The notes beneath the pieces are model-generated. The model searched no databases, was not told where the DNA came from, and saw only the letters and a list, made by a program, of their open reading frames with translations. Below, piece by piece: positions 49,168-60,477 of a stretch of 64,000 bases of DNA. Both the position numbers and the translations under genes were made by a program. The stretch is from Cokeromyces recurvatus (Eukaryota; Mucoromycota; Mucoromycetes; Mucorales; Mucoraceae): contig NW_026251396.1 in the NCBI RefSeq assembly GCF_025118155.1, forward strand, positions 771,501 through 835,500, given 5' to 3'. How positions within the stretch are numbered: the stretch's first letter is position 1; each line of letters starts with the position of its first letter.

Positions 49168-50457
49168 TAAATAATATAAATAATAATAATGAAATATATA
49201 GCAAATAAATTATTGCAAAAAATAAATTGCTTTTGAAATAATAAAAAATAAAAGGATATTTCTTGCAATTAATAATAGAAAATACGATTGCACTTACCTT
49301 TGCATCTTTGAAAAGAAATAGCACAAATACGCAGTAAATAGATACAAATAGATAAGAGAAAAAGATAGAGACAGAGATAATAATGACAGGGCTCCAGGAA
49401 GCTAAATTATAGCAGTTAAACCGAAGCAAAATAAACAATCTATAATAAACAAAATTGATTAGTTAGTAAATAAAAAAAATAAAAAAGAGTATTGGTATTC
49501 AAAAGGATAAAATGCTTACCGAAAACAAAAAAAAAGTTTTCCAAAAAGGACAAAAGCTATTTGAAAAAAAAAAAGTAAAAAGTCCTAAAAGAAGAGAATA
49601 AAAGATAAGGTTGGTATATCTTATATTAGACAAAGAAAGTATACTTTTGGAATTAACAGATAAATGTTATGTTTTATTTTACCCTTTTATATACATTTGT
49701 TTATCTGTTTAAAAAGCGTTTGATTAAATATAATAGACAAGTCAGTATATGTGTTAATATAAAGAACAAGAGTTAAAGACAATAGTTATTTTCTTACCTT
49801 TAACATATCACTGAAAAATGCTCTGTATAAAAAGTAGAAAAGGCTACTACCAACATAAACAAGACTCTTTTGCTAAGAAAGAAATAAAAATGGTCAGTAT
49901 AAATTCGTTAATAAGGATATTCTAATTTTTTATACTACTTTGAATATAATAAATATCTATAGAAAATAAAATAATTGTAAGTAAATAAGTATTAATCTAA
50001 AGTAAAAGAAAAAAACATATAAATAAAAGAAAAGAATAAAAAAGAAATAACAACTAATGTAGAAAGATAGTAATTTTCTTAACTTTCTCTATGATCATAT
50101 GATTTTCTATGGATCCATTTTTGGGAAAAAAGGTATTTTTTTCTGTAATTTCACAATGCAAATAGTGTGATTACTTTTTTTTTTCCTCCCTGTAAAAAAA
50201 AACACAGCCAAAATAGCTGTGAATTTAAACATTAAAAAAATAATGAATATTAGCAATAGAAATGTCTTTTTTTTTTTGGATATATTTATTCTATGATCTT
50301 ATATTGAACATAATATATTTTTTATTTGGAAGTTTTATTTTAAAAATTAGTAGAAATAAACAATCAAAAAAAAAAAAAAAAAAAAAAAAATCGCAGCTTA
50401 AATTGTGGCGAACGACGTATAGTACTTTTATACGTCGTACGCCAACTTTTTGCAGTA
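48796..50457. mobile_element. CACTA-like non-autonomous DNA transposon
   Basis: The left end reads CACTGCAAAAAAAATTTGTC and the right end, on the opposite strand, TACTGCAAAAAGTTGGCG. Both are flanked by CCC (48793-48795 and 50458-50460), a 3-bp duplication as expected for CACTA/EnSpm elements. Just inside each end are clusters of palindromic GTACGACGTA/TACGTCGTAC words: left 48816-48920, which itself folds into a hairpin, and right 50409-50442. Such subterminal repeats are typical binding sites of CACTA transposases. The 1662-bp interior is AT-rich with no transposase frame, so it would need an element elsewhere to move. The superfamily assignment rests on end sequence and TSD length only. 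Confidence 0.55.
48820..48920. repeat. Subterminal palindrome of the CACTA-like element
   Basis: CGTCGTACGTATGGAGTAC near 48816 pairs with GTACTCCATACATACAACG near 48899. Between them are further TACGTACG words. It could form a hairpin of about 100 bases. Confidence 0.65.
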
Positions 50458-50775
50458 CCCCGTTTTTTCTTCTTTTTCTTTTCTTTTAATATCTTAACAC
50501 ACACGCATACACACACATACAGTAGCAAGATTCCCTTGCTTGCGAGGGTGTTTCAAAAATCGAACGCAACTTGTTCTATATCTTCATCGTCTCATCATGA
50601 TGATTGGAAGTGGTAATCCCTTAAATATCTTAAGTTTTATCGTAAAATTAATACATTCAACATAGCAACATGCGCTATCTTTATACAACAACAGCAAAAT
50701 GCGACAAAAATATTTTTTTATTGGTTCCAAAAGCTCAACCAGGCCTCATATTTGTCTTTGATCTAACAAGTGCGC
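50458..50775. other. Spacer between CACTA-like element and inverted duplicate
   Basis: 318 bp with an AC-rich patch (50499-50520). No gene is recognised. It may be leftover upstream sequence of the PD-(D/E)xK-like gene or of its duplicate. Confidence 0.4.
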
Positions 50776-51215
50776 TTTATTTTGTTAAGGTATTGATTGC
50801 AAACAAACTGACTATAGCAGCAGTGTACTGATGTATTCTATACAGTGTGAGCTTAACAACTTTGTTGTTAAAGTGAATGAGAAGAAGACAAAAGAAGAAA
50901 AGAGAATTAGAGAATTGGAAGAGAGCGCGTGCGTTTCTCTTTTGAGACCAAGCTTGAAACAAAGACAAAGGCCAAGAAGAAGAAGAAGACTCATAAAACT
51001 AATAAATATTTTTTTTCTATTTCCTCTTACATCTACGTTGTTTAAGATTATTATCTATAAACAGGGGATACCACTACCTTATCGAAACCAGGCATCTTAG
51101 ATATGATCGTCTCAAAATAAAATCGTAACGATCTATTCTCTTTTTTATTCTTCCTCTGATATACATTATGGTACAAAAAGCCATCCGAAAAGGAAGGTTA
51201 GCGCTACGCAGTGGC
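50776..51215 (-). pseudogene. Inverted duplicate, copy 2: 3' fragment of the PD-(D/E)xK-like gene
   Basis: This 440-bp segment mirrors 44637-45077. On the plus strand it carries the equivalent of the end of exon 7, intron 7 and exon 8 (frame 50831-51100 starting MYSIQCELNNFVVKVNEKK and the polybasic run), but none of the upstream exons. As a gene it is therefore a truncated fragment. The near-identity indicates a recent duplication or ongoing gene conversion between the two arms, which lie about 5.7 kb apart. Confidence 0.75.
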
Positions 51216-51860
51216 TCCACCCTCCCCCAAAAAAAAAATAAAAGGAAAGTTTGTTCTACAATTAACTAGAGCTACAAAAACGAGTTTGAGCCATTTATAT
51301 AAAAGCAAACTTTGACCAAACTCTGAGCTGTAGAAAACATGTTGTCTTTCATAATTTTGTCGCGAATAAAGAAATATATAAAGAAGAGTAAAAATTATTT
51401 CAACACTACTCCTTTGAAGACTCAAATACGTCGGTTCTTCCAAGAAGCTGGGAAAAAAAAAGTAATAGAGATTCTGTCTTTTGCCTTCGCATCCTATCAA
51501 AACACTTTCCTTGAAAGCAGTTTCTAGACCTCTCTTGAGCATAAAAGTGCCACGTGCTTCTATTCATTTTGCTTTAGACACCAATGGTAGTGATGGTCAC
51601 CTGCTCACCTAGGTTCTGAAATTTGTCTTTGTTATGAGGACTTGAAGACGATAAACAGCACTCCAAGCAAGTATACCAATTATTCTGATAGTCAAAAGAC
51701 CTTGTTTGTTTATTACCTGAAGATTAAACTTCCAAGTACTGCAGCTGCTAGCTAGAAGAGCTGCTTAATATGCGTACAGGATAGGATTAGACCAAGAAAT
51801 TTAGGGACGATCCTGAGTGGAACATTGACGAAAAACGAACCAACAAGATTAACACCAAAA
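51216..51860. other. Spacer with possible degenerate transposase pieces
   Basis: 645 bp. A minus-strand frame near 51400-51570 (starting MNRSTWHFYAQERSRNCFQ, then GKCFDRMRRQKTES) has the feel of eroded transposon coding sequence, but I cannot name it. The last 100 bases lead into the Tc1/mariner-type remnant. Confidence 0.35.
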
Positions 51861-51869
51861 AAAGAGTCA

Positions 51870-52335
51870 GCTTCAAGAGGAACATAAAGAGCAGCTTATA
51901 CAATTTTTTGACGAATATCCTCATGCTCGAGTGTCTGATGTAGTTGATGAACTCGCCAAAAGCTTTGAAGGCTTTAGTCCGAAAGAAACTGTAGTCGGAA
52001 AGTTTATATCCACCGAGTGTAATTTAAGTATCAAAAAAAGCTACTCGTCATTCAATCGCAAGAAACCAAAGTGCTAAGATTATAGAGAGATATGAATGGG
52101 ATGAAACTTGGTCAAAAAACTGATATGAACTGTACAAAAAATTGCATTTTCATTGACGAAAGTGCATTTGACATTAACATAAAACTGTCTACAGCAAGAT
52201 CTACTCAACTCGAGGTACTCATGCTATTGTTACAACACCTTCAGCTAAAGCAGTTAGTTATACTATTCTTGGTGCAATCTGTCTGCTTGGAGTAGTCAAC
52301 ATGGAGATCTGTGTGCCTTTGAACCCCAAAAGAAT
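51870..52335 (+). pseudogene. Tc1/mariner-type (DDE) transposase remnant
   Basis: The frame QLQEEHKEQLIQFFDEYPHA, RVSDVVDELAKSFEGFSP is followed, after a frameshift near 52040, by SIARNQSAKIIERYEWDETW. A stop comes next, then CIFIDESAFDINIKLSTARS and, after another frameshift near 52207, TRGTHAIVTTPSAKAVSYTI and LGVVNMEICVPLNPKRI. FIDESAFDIN is the first catalytic-Asp block of fungal Tc1-like transposases, preceded by helix-turn-helix-like sequence. At least two frameshifts and a stop make it non-functional. The third catalytic residue and the 3' end are missing: the sequence is broken by a small MITE at 52337 and not recognisable after it. Confidence 0.7.
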
Positions 52336-52336
52336 A

Positions 52337-52429
52337 CAGTGCGTACGGTCCCAAATGGCGCTATTTGAGAATTTTTTATACGCTTATTGCGATTTAGAAA
52401 AAGCGCCATTTGGGACCGTACGCACACTG
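52337..52429. mobile_element. 93-bp palindromic MITE with TA target duplication
   Basis: Arms GTGCGTACGGTCCCAAATGG (from 52339) and its inverse (ending 52425) form a long hairpin. The ends begin CAGTG and are flanked by TA at 52335-52336 and 52430-52431, the Tc1/mariner insertion signature. One arm has a 2-base difference (CAGTGCG versus CAGTGTGCG). It is inserted at the end of the transposase remnant. Confidence 0.75.
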
Positions 52430-52431
52430 TA

Positions 52432-53131
52432 TAAGAACTTTTTGTCTGCATTCAAATTAGGATATTATGTTAGCGAATTATAATGAACGTTGTCATATGA
52501 CAAAGGCTGTAAAGAATTTGTGTTTTCTTTAAGGAATGGACATGCTTATGAATGAAAATATTCGCAGTTTTATAAATTTCATGACACCTTAAAGCAGCTT
52601 TTAATAACTGCTAACACATATTAACAAGGATGGAAATCCCCTGTTTTTTTTTCCTTTTAAATCAACTTTTTTATATGAAGGCGACACTGTTCTTACTTGG
52701 CTTGTATATTAATTAGTCATTCGAACTATCTTTCAAGGACACAATTAATAATTTCACTATAGGATTCTGTATGCACCAACATCATAATTCTTGTAAAGAC
52801 TTTCTAATAATAGTGTAATCGTTACACTTTTCCTCGTTAACGTTCTTCTTCTTCCCGTCTCTTTTTAATCTTTGATGAGCCAATTTAAAGGACTTTTTAT
52901 TAGTTGCACATTCTCATTATTGAATCGACCTGGGTAATGTTGATGTAATCAAGATCTTGAACATGAGAGAATATTAAAATTAATTCATGAATAAAACATT
53001 TTAAAAAAAAAGAAAAAAAAATCAGGGCTTATATTGTTAACGGAAGTAAAAGCGATATTTGAAACTTCAATTTTTTGGATTTTTTCCTTTCTTTTTTTTT
53101 TTTTTTTTTTTGTTTCCTTCCTATTATTTAA
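52432..53131. other. Spacer upstream of VFA1
   Basis: About 700 bp of AT-rich DNA, ending in a T tract just before the VFA1 start. I see nothing else in it. Confidence 0.45.
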
Positions 53132-53773
53132 ATGATGTTAGAATCAACACAGCAACGACTACAGAACCTATATATTGCACGATTAGTAACACAGGAAAGA
53201 CCATGCTTTGTTTGTAATAAGTTCACTGGAGTTGTATTGACATCTGCAGACAATAGTAATGCAGATTGGTTTTATATTTGCAAGAGTCATCTCGGCGATT
53301 CCAATTTTTGTTCAAAGCTAGGAGGTTCACCAAAAACAACCAGAAACTCTCAACAACGGGAGATAAAAAAGAAAGAACTAGCAAATAGACCACCTGAAAG
53401 TGATAGTGTCATTGAATTAGTATCAAGCATCGGTTCTGCTTTGAAATCTTGGACAACCAAAAAAACAAAAGAAGAAGGAAACGATAAAAAGGAGAAAGAA
53501 GGAAAAAAAGAAGACGAAGAGACAAAAAGTGATAAAGCAGATAACGATGAAGAAAAGAGTCTTAATAGTAGTAATTCAACTATCCATTCCTCATCACCGA
53601 AAATAAGTAATAATTTACCTCAGCAACCAGTTCGTTTTGTTATTCAAAGAGATTACTTTTATTTACGTCAACGTGAATATCAAAAGAAAATTCAAAAAAA
53701 GGAAGCTGCAGAAAAGTTAAAAACTTTACAGTTTCCTGAAGTCCCCAAAGCAATGCCTACATTACAAAAATAG
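53132..53773 (+). CDS. VFA1: VPS4-associated protein 1
   Basis: Unspliced frame of 213 residues. The N-terminus has the Vfa1 zinc-binding pattern: LQNLYIARLVTQERPCFVCN, then TGVVLTSADNSNADWFYICK and SHL (CxxC followed by CxxxH spacing). The middle is a Lys/Glu-rich charged coil. The C-terminus has a second conserved block, RFVIQRDYFYLRQREYQKK, and the end EVPKAMPTLQK. In yeast Vfa1 binds the MIT domain of the AAA-ATPase Vps4 through its C-terminal region and stimulates it on endosomes (known). The start has two adjacent Met codons at 53132 and 53135; either could be used. Confidence 0.88.
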   Translation: MMLESTQQRLQNLYIARLVTQERPCFVCNKFTGVVLTSADNSNADWFYICKSHLGDSNFCSKLGGSPKTTRNSQQREIKKKELANRPPESDSVIELVSSIGSALKSWTTKKTKEEGNDKKEKEGKKEDEETKSDKADNDEEKSLNSSNSTIHSSSPKISNNLPQQPVRFVIQRDYFYLRQREYQKKIQKKEAAEKLKTLQFPEVPKAMPTLQK

Positions 53774-54128
53774 GAACCTTTATTGTTTTTCTATTATTTT
53801 GACAAAAAAAAATCCGATCCGGACTTGTTAGCTTTTGTATTTTTCTCTCTTTATTTTTTTTTTTTTTTTTTTTTTTAATAAAGCGGGGAGAAAGGAAATA
53901 CAACGGCAAGTAAAGGGAGCAAAATGTTGAATCTTCCCTTTTATTTTATTGCTGCATTTGGGAGGTAAACAAATAATCCATCCATTTCATGCATAGATGA
54001 TAAGCTAACCTAATCTCAATTTTATATTAAATGGATTCCTATATATTTTTCTTTTAACTTTAATCTCTGCTTCGATGTTTGATATTTGATTTTTTTTTTG
54101 TTTCACTTTATAAAGATAATTAACAGCA
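53774..54128. other. Spacer VFA1 to RPL34
   Basis: 355 bp holding the VFA1 3' UTR and the ribosomal-protein promoter. It contains long T runs near 53852-53876 and just before 54110. An intron in the 5' UTR, ending CAG at 54124-54126 next to the ATG, is possible but unproven. Confidence 0.4.
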
Positions 54129-54650
54129 ATGGCTCAAAGACTTACATACAGACGTCGTTGTTCTTACAACACTCGTTCCAACCGTGTTCGTGCTGTCAAG
54201 ACTCCTGGTAAATTCAACACATCATAATTTTACAATGCAGCATTATTAAAATTATACATCCATTTTTTTTTCTTTTTTCATTAGGTGGAAAGCTTGTTTT
54301 CCAATACCAAAAGAAGCCTGTCAAGGCTCCCCGTTGTGGTGACTGCGGTGAAACTCTTGCCGGTGTAAGTTTATTAACTAAAAAAAAAGATAGATAGAAA
54401 GAAAGAAAGAAAGAAAGAGGGAGAGATAGAAAGGGGAATAGTTGTATAGATTATTAATTTAAACACCCTACATCTATAGATCAAAGCTCTCCGTCCTCGT
54501 GAATTTGCCACTGTCTCCAAGACTCAAAAGCACGTTAGCCGTGCCTATGGCGGTTCTCGTTGTGGTCAATGCGTTAGAAACCGTATTGTTCGTGCCTTCT
54601 TGATTGAAGAACAAAAGATTGTCAAGAGAGTTCTCAAGGCCCAAAAATAA
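54129..54650 (+). CDS. RPL34: 60S ribosomal protein eL34
   Basis: Three exons: 54129-54207, 54285-54364 and 54480-54650. The product is 109 residues, slightly shorter than the 115-120 usual. The sequence is diagnostic: [54 protein letters not shown] and [20 protein letters not shown]. The CGDC and CGQC pairs form the zinc-binding site. Codon use is clearly GC-richer than in neighbours (AAG, CGT, GGT), as expected for a highly expressed gene. Confidence 0.97.
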
Positions 54651-55377
54651 GTAGCTTTTGTTTTATATAAGCACTTTAATAAACAATCTCATCCCCTCTG
54701 AATATTAATTAATGGAACTATCTATTTGTAAGTTGTATTAGGAATTATGACTTAAAGAAAAATGGTTTATTAAAGGAAAGGAATGGAGTGAGTAATATTC
54801 ACAATGATGCCACCGTAAAAAAAAAAAGAGTTTGAGTTAATTACTAACTTTTAGTTAGATCTCTTCATTTACCATTTTATTGTTTTAATAATGATATTTT
54901 ATACTTTACTGATGAGATGTGAATTGAGCTAACTACTATTTATTCATTTAACGAAATTTCATTTTTACATAGAACGAAAGAAAAAAAAAAAGTTGAAAAT
55001 TGAATTTGTTAAGCAACTAGTAAAAAGTCTTAAATGATAATATAGAATTTAATTCCAGGAAGATATGCACTTTGATTGGAGTCAATATATGTATTTTCTA
55101 CATGTACATGAAAACTTCAAATGGTCTAAAACTTGAACATGGAATTTGTTTTAGTGAAAAGATTGCTTTTGAGTATCTTTTATAGAAAAGTTAGAAAGGA
55201 AAAAATGCCTGGCTGGCATATCTTTAATACCTTTTGAATCTCAGTTTAACTCATTATTGTTGCTGCCTTGTGACGACGACAGGAGCATATATATGCGGGG
55301 GTAAAATAAAGTGGTTTTTTTTTTTATTTTTTATTTTTTTTTTTTTTTTTTTTAGTTTCTGTAAAACTTTCAATAAT
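54651..55377. other. Spacer RPL34 to MIC10
   Basis: 727 bp of AT-rich DNA with poly(A/T) tracts. The long T run at 55318-55353 lies just before the MIC10 start. No gene is seen. Confidence 0.5.
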
Positions 55378-55883
55378 ATGTCAACTGAAAATAAGATTCC
55401 CAGTGAAGACATCTTGGCACAGAAGGTTTTTTATTTATTTTTATTTTTGCTTTTTTCTTTTTTTTTTTTTTTCTGAAAGAAATAAATTATCTTATTTCAT
55501 CCGATTAATGTTTATTATTAGTGGGATCGCACCATTTCAAATTTCATTGTTAAAACAGGACTTGGTTTAAGTGTCGGCATTGTTGCCTCTGCTTTATTAT
55601 TTAAAAGTAAGTAGATCCAGTCAAGATTTAGCCATGATAAGTGTGAAAAATAAAATAAAATAAAATAAAAACTAATTATTAATTTTATAGAACGTACATG
55701 GCCCATTGCTATTGCTACTGGTTATGGTTTTGGTAATGCTTATGCCGATGCACAGGTAAGCTTGTATACTATATGCATATAGATGTTCAAGATGTACAAT
55801 ATATTAATATAAATCTGTAGCGTACATTTCATCCTGCTAACGTTCCAGGTGCTAAAATTGTAAAGGAAAAACCTTCTGTTTAA
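55378..55883 (+). CDS. MIC10: MICOS complex subunit MIC10
   Basis: Four exons: 55378-55425, 55522-55606, 55691-55755 and 55821-55883. The product is 86 residues. After a short hydrophilic start come two transmembrane segments with glycine-rich motifs: KTGLGLSVGIVASALLF and IAIATGYGFGNAYADAQ. A basic loop, KKRTWP, sits between them. These are the paired GxGxGxG motifs that let MIC10 oligomerise and bend the mitochondrial inner membrane at cristae junctions (established). The first donor (GTTTTTTATT) is weak, but the junction to WDRTISNF restores the family sequence. Confidence 0.94.
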
Positions 55884-57605
55884 ATATATCCACCAAGCAC
55901 AAAAAAAAAATAATAAAATAAATAAAAAAATAAAAATAAATGCATGTATAATGTAAGCATAAACATATCATATGAAACTATCGATATGATCTCACGTTGT
56001 AAACAAGAGCTAAGGGCATATTCCAAAGAATAAAATCTATTTAATTTAGTAGATATAACTTATTCTAATTACACCGCAAGTATATCGCTTTGATTTTATT
56101 CTTATGACAATCATTATCATTGAAACAAATTAAAGTTACTTAACGCCTGTTATTATTTAGGCTTGTATTTTTATTAGTTACTCTGAAAGGAAAGGAAATA
56201 ATGTTGTCAATTGATATGATTTACATGTTCAATAATTTCCTTTTATTTTGTTTTGATTTCTTTTGTTTTCATGTGATTGTGACTGTAATTTGATACGATG
56301 ATTACAACAACGACCTCCTTATTTTGTATGAACTATAAAAAAGTAGATATTCAAAGTTATTATTTTTTCCCTTTTTTCTTCTTCTTTATCTTCTTTATTA
56401 TTACTATTTCTTCCATAGGTAAGTCATTAAATAATACTATTTTATTCTTCTTCTTCTTCCCTGCCCTAGGAGGAAATTCTTTTTCTCATGGTTACCACTT
56501 ATGTAACGCCTTCTGAATCAACAAGACACCCTATCTTGCCCTCCTTGAATTAGGAGGACATTGTAGGGTATCTTGTTGATTCAGAGGGCGTTACATATTG
56601 TGATAGCTATGGGTTTTTTCTAACCTCCTAGTAAAAATAAAAAATACAAGAACAAAGAAGGTGCAACGAATCCTAGCCTCCACGCGGCCACCTTTGGACT
56701 GCAGTAAATATTATTTTTACTGTTGACGAATTGGGGATTCACTTTTTTATATATGAAATAAAAATGAAAATAAAAATAAAATAGATATCTCTTTTTTTTT
56801 ACGCGTATTGTATAAAATAAAATGAAATAATACTTTATACATAATCTTGAGGTTTCTTATTTGTCTTTAAAATGTTAAAAAAGACGCGTATTTAATTAAT
56901 ATTATTAGAATTAAAAAGAATAAGGCAAAGTGAATTATTATATAAAATAATATGTATTCAAGTATCTATAAGCCCATTTATCGTTAATTTACTCATAAAA
57001 TGTATATGAGAATACCTTTGTTAAATAGTAGAACATTTATAGCAACAATGAAATAAGTATATTTATACTGAGTTGCTTCCCTTCCTTCAATATGCACAAT
57101 ATAAAAGATTTCCAAGATGCCATTAACTCTTCAATCAGAATTTAGTCTACATAGACTGTTACTCTTCAGATATAGTAATGGTATTTTATTCAGTGAAAGA
57201 TACTGATATTCTTTCTTGTATGATGAATAATAATATATATTTTTATCACTAAAATGTTTTTTGGAATAAGCAGTTCTTTTATATTATCATAGACAAAAAT
57301 CAATAGATAGTAAAAAACAGTAACCAGTATGAATATAAATGCTTTATGTATATACATATATGTGTGTATATAAATAAACAGGCCTCTATAACTTGTATAT
57401 AATACATTTATATTGCATAGTGTTATATGAATAGATTGATAAGCAATAATATCATTAGTTTTTTTTTTTTTTTAATCCCTAGGTACAGACTGGCAAATCA
57501 CTGACAATTTTAATAAAAATTATTATTTTTTTTTTTCCTCTTTCACATTTGAAAGGCATATAGTCTGAAGATAGTTAATAAATTTTTACGTGTATTTACT
57601 ATACA
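55884..57605. other. Spacer MIC10 to SNF5, containing a MITE
   Basis: 1.72 kb with no gene recognised. It contains the 166-bp palindromic element listed separately. An open frame at 56298-56516 overlaps that element and is low-complexity. Confidence 0.5.
56466..56631. mobile_element. 166-bp palindromic MITE-like element
   Basis: The ends are CTAGGAGG and its inverse CCTCCTAG. The inner arms TGTAACGCCTTCTGAATCAA (from 56501) and its near-perfect inverse (ending about 56596) meet around a short centre at 56545-56563. The outer 35 bases of each arm are more diverged than the inner arms. No transposase frame and no clear target duplication are seen, so the superfamily is open. Confidence 0.7.
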
Positions 57606-57941
57606 ATGCAGCGTAATTTTCTATACTTACAGCAACAAGCTATGGCTCGTCAAGCTCAACAACAAAGAATTGCAAATGCTGCCGTTGTTGGTAATGCTAT
57701 TAATAATAATAATCCAAATGTTAATTTTGGAATGCAAGTACCTGATCTCATGAACAATATTTGGATTCAACAGCAAGGATTACAACAACCATCAATTCCA
57801 ATGAATCCTGCTTTAGCAATACCTCAACAACAACAGCAACAGCAACAATTAGAAGCTGAGAATAGATTAAAACAAGAACAACTTCAGCAACAGCAAAGAC
57901 TGCAAGCAATGTATATACAGCAAAAGCAGCAGCAGCAGCAA

Positions 57942-57979
<38 letters not shown>

Positions 57980-57984
57980 ACAGC

Positions 57985-58033
<49 letters not shown>

Positions 58034-60182
58034 GAAACAACCATTACCTTCTTCTTCTACTCCGGTTCAGCTACCTCATACTACTATTGTACAAACTAAG
58101 ACTCAAGAAAAGAATTTAAAACAATACATAACCCGTGATCAGCAATATCAAATAATACTAAATAAACAACACAAGCAACATGTCGATTTAGCACAAGCAA
58201 AGAAAATTGAGATTGATGTCGCAAATAATGAACGACGAATCAGACAACAACATCGAGGGGTTTTAACATTTGGTAAAGGCTATGATGGTTATGGAAATGG
58301 AAAAACAAGTGCTAGTCAACTTCCACGAATTATATATCCTGGAGACAAAAAGCGTAAAAGACATTATCAGACTGTTCGAGCGTAAGTTTCTTATTCCTTC
58401 AAAATATGTTTGTTTTATTTATATATGTATATGTATATGTATATACGTATATGTATACATATTTTTTCTTTTTTTTTTTAAAAAAAAAAAAAAAGTCTCT
58501 ATGAAACTTCTGTAGAACAAGCTGATAAAGAAGAGATGCTAGTCCCTATTCGATTAGATATTGAAAATGAAGGTTATAAAATTAGGGACACCTTTACTTG
58601 GAATATGAACGGTAAAGTTGAAAGAAAAAGGAAAGGGATAAAGAACTAACAATTTATAAAGAAACATCAATTACGCCTGAACAGTTTGCAGAGATTACAT
58701 GTGAGGATCTACGTTTACCTGTTTCTATATTTGCTTCTCTAATATCAAATAGTATTCGAGAACAAATTCAGGATTATTTTTTGAACATATCAAGCATGCT
58801 AAATGATGATGACCAACAAGAAAGTTTAACTAAAAGAATGAACGCTTATGAGGAATTTATAAAATGTAAAAAACAAAAAATTGATTCGGATAAATCAGAA
58901 GAAGATAAAACGATAGTTAAGAATGTGAACAAGACGAATGAACCAGATTTGAGAACAATCATAAAGGTAAATTTTGTTTGTATTAAAAGAAAAAGAAAAA
59001 GAAAAAAAAGAGGCTTACATAATAAAACTCCCTTTCCTTGCAAGCTTGATATTATTGTTGGAAATAGAATCTTGAATGATCAATTTGAATGGGATATCAG
59101 TTGTAAAGAAAATTCACCAGAATCATTTGCAGAAACGATGGCTACTGAGCTAGGCTTAGGTGGTGAATTCAAGTAAGTCTATTTATTACAGTATATGCAT
59201 ATACATATACATATAAATATATACATGTATACTTATACATATATTATTTATTCATTTTATTATCAGAACTGCAATTGCCCATTCTATTCGAGAACAAGTC
59301 CATACATATATCAAATCATTATTGCTTACAGGTTATGAATTTGGAGATGGCTTAATTGAAAATGATGAACTGAAGCGTAGCTTTTTACCTGTCGTACATA
59401 ACGTGATTCGTGATAATAATGTCATTGAAAAGTTCACACCTTCAGTCGTTGAAGCAACTGATGCCGAGATTGCTAAAATAGAGAAAATCAGAACTAGAGA
59501 ATCAAGGTTTGTTGTTTGTTTTACTTTTGGTTATATAAAAACAATAAATTAATTTGTATAATTAGACGCAAGAGAAGAGGTGTACGCAGTAGAAAGGGAA
59601 TAACATTACCAGACCGTGAGCCTATACCTACTTATAGAACTATATTTGCATCACCACTAGAACATGAACTAACGGACGATCAATTCTTAAAAACTCCTCA
59701 AGATTCAACACACAATCAAAGAAAAAGCGCATTAAAGGCTAGAATGAACATTGCAGCCGAAGCAGCAGGTGTATCCTTAACATCAGGCCAATTAATAAAT
59801 ATTAATAACAATGATAATACTCATTATAATAATGCTGGAGCCCAATCATCCTCTTCAGTTGATCTTGTAACTCGACCTGTCCCTAGTAAGATAAAATACG
59901 TGTATATCTACATGCCTATACTAATATACACATACATTTATATATTTAGGTAAAATGATGGATTCTACTTGGCGATGTTTAGACTGTGGCTGTTCACCAT
60001 TTATGACGACGATCATTCGATCAGGACCTTCAGGGGATAACACATTATGTAATGCATGTGGATTATATAGACATAGATATAATACAGTTCGTCCACCTAA
60101 TTATATAGACAAAGAAATTAAAAATGATATACCTTATCTTAATGACTGGCAAAATTATATGACAAGATATAAAGCACAATAA
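57606..60182 (+). CDS. SNF5: SWI/SNF chromatin-remodelling subunit SNF5 with C-terminal GATA-type finger
   Basis: Seven exons: 57606-58381, 58496-58611, 58662-58966, 59045-59172, 59267-59506, 59566-59885 and 59950-60182. The product is 705 residues. The N-terminus is Gln-rich with a long poly-Gln tract (about residues 103-143). The SNF5/INI1 domain has two repeats: [40 protein letters not shown], then [20 protein letters not shown] and [39 protein letters not shown] follows. The last exon holds a GATA-like finger, C638-x2-C641-x20-C662-x2-C665, ending CNACGLY. Snf5 anchors the SWI/SNF ATPase on nucleosomes in the nucleus; GATA-type fingers occur on Snf5 of several filamentous fungi. [12 protein letters not shown] basic stretch may be a localisation signal. 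Confidence 0.93.
57910..58035 (+). repeat. CAG/CAA poly-glutamine tract in SNF5
   Basis: About 40 consecutive Gln codons, CAG and CAA mixed at the 5' end and nearly pure CAA at the 3' end. It is likely length-polymorphic. Confidence 0.9.
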
Positions 60183-60294
60183 TATTAAATCTAGATATGT
60201 AAAACTTATCTTATTAACCTTTTTTCCCTTTTCAGTGAATAATAACGTATGAAAAGCATGTATATATAAATAAATATATGTTTACATATTAGTC

Positions 60295-60328
<34 letters not shown>

Positions 60329-60477
60329 CATTATAGAAGAAAAGAAAAGAAAAAAAAACTCCCCTTTTCATGATATATTATAAGCTGTATGTAAAAATAA
60401 AATAAGAAATATTTAGAAGACCTTCAAATAAATATTTTTTTTTCTACTATTTTCTTTATTTGTAAAAGAAAAAAAAT

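Noticed and set aside
57748..58044. Val-rich 98-codon frame antisense to SNF5
   Set aside because: It is the reverse reading of the CAA/CAG glutamine tract, with no independent support.
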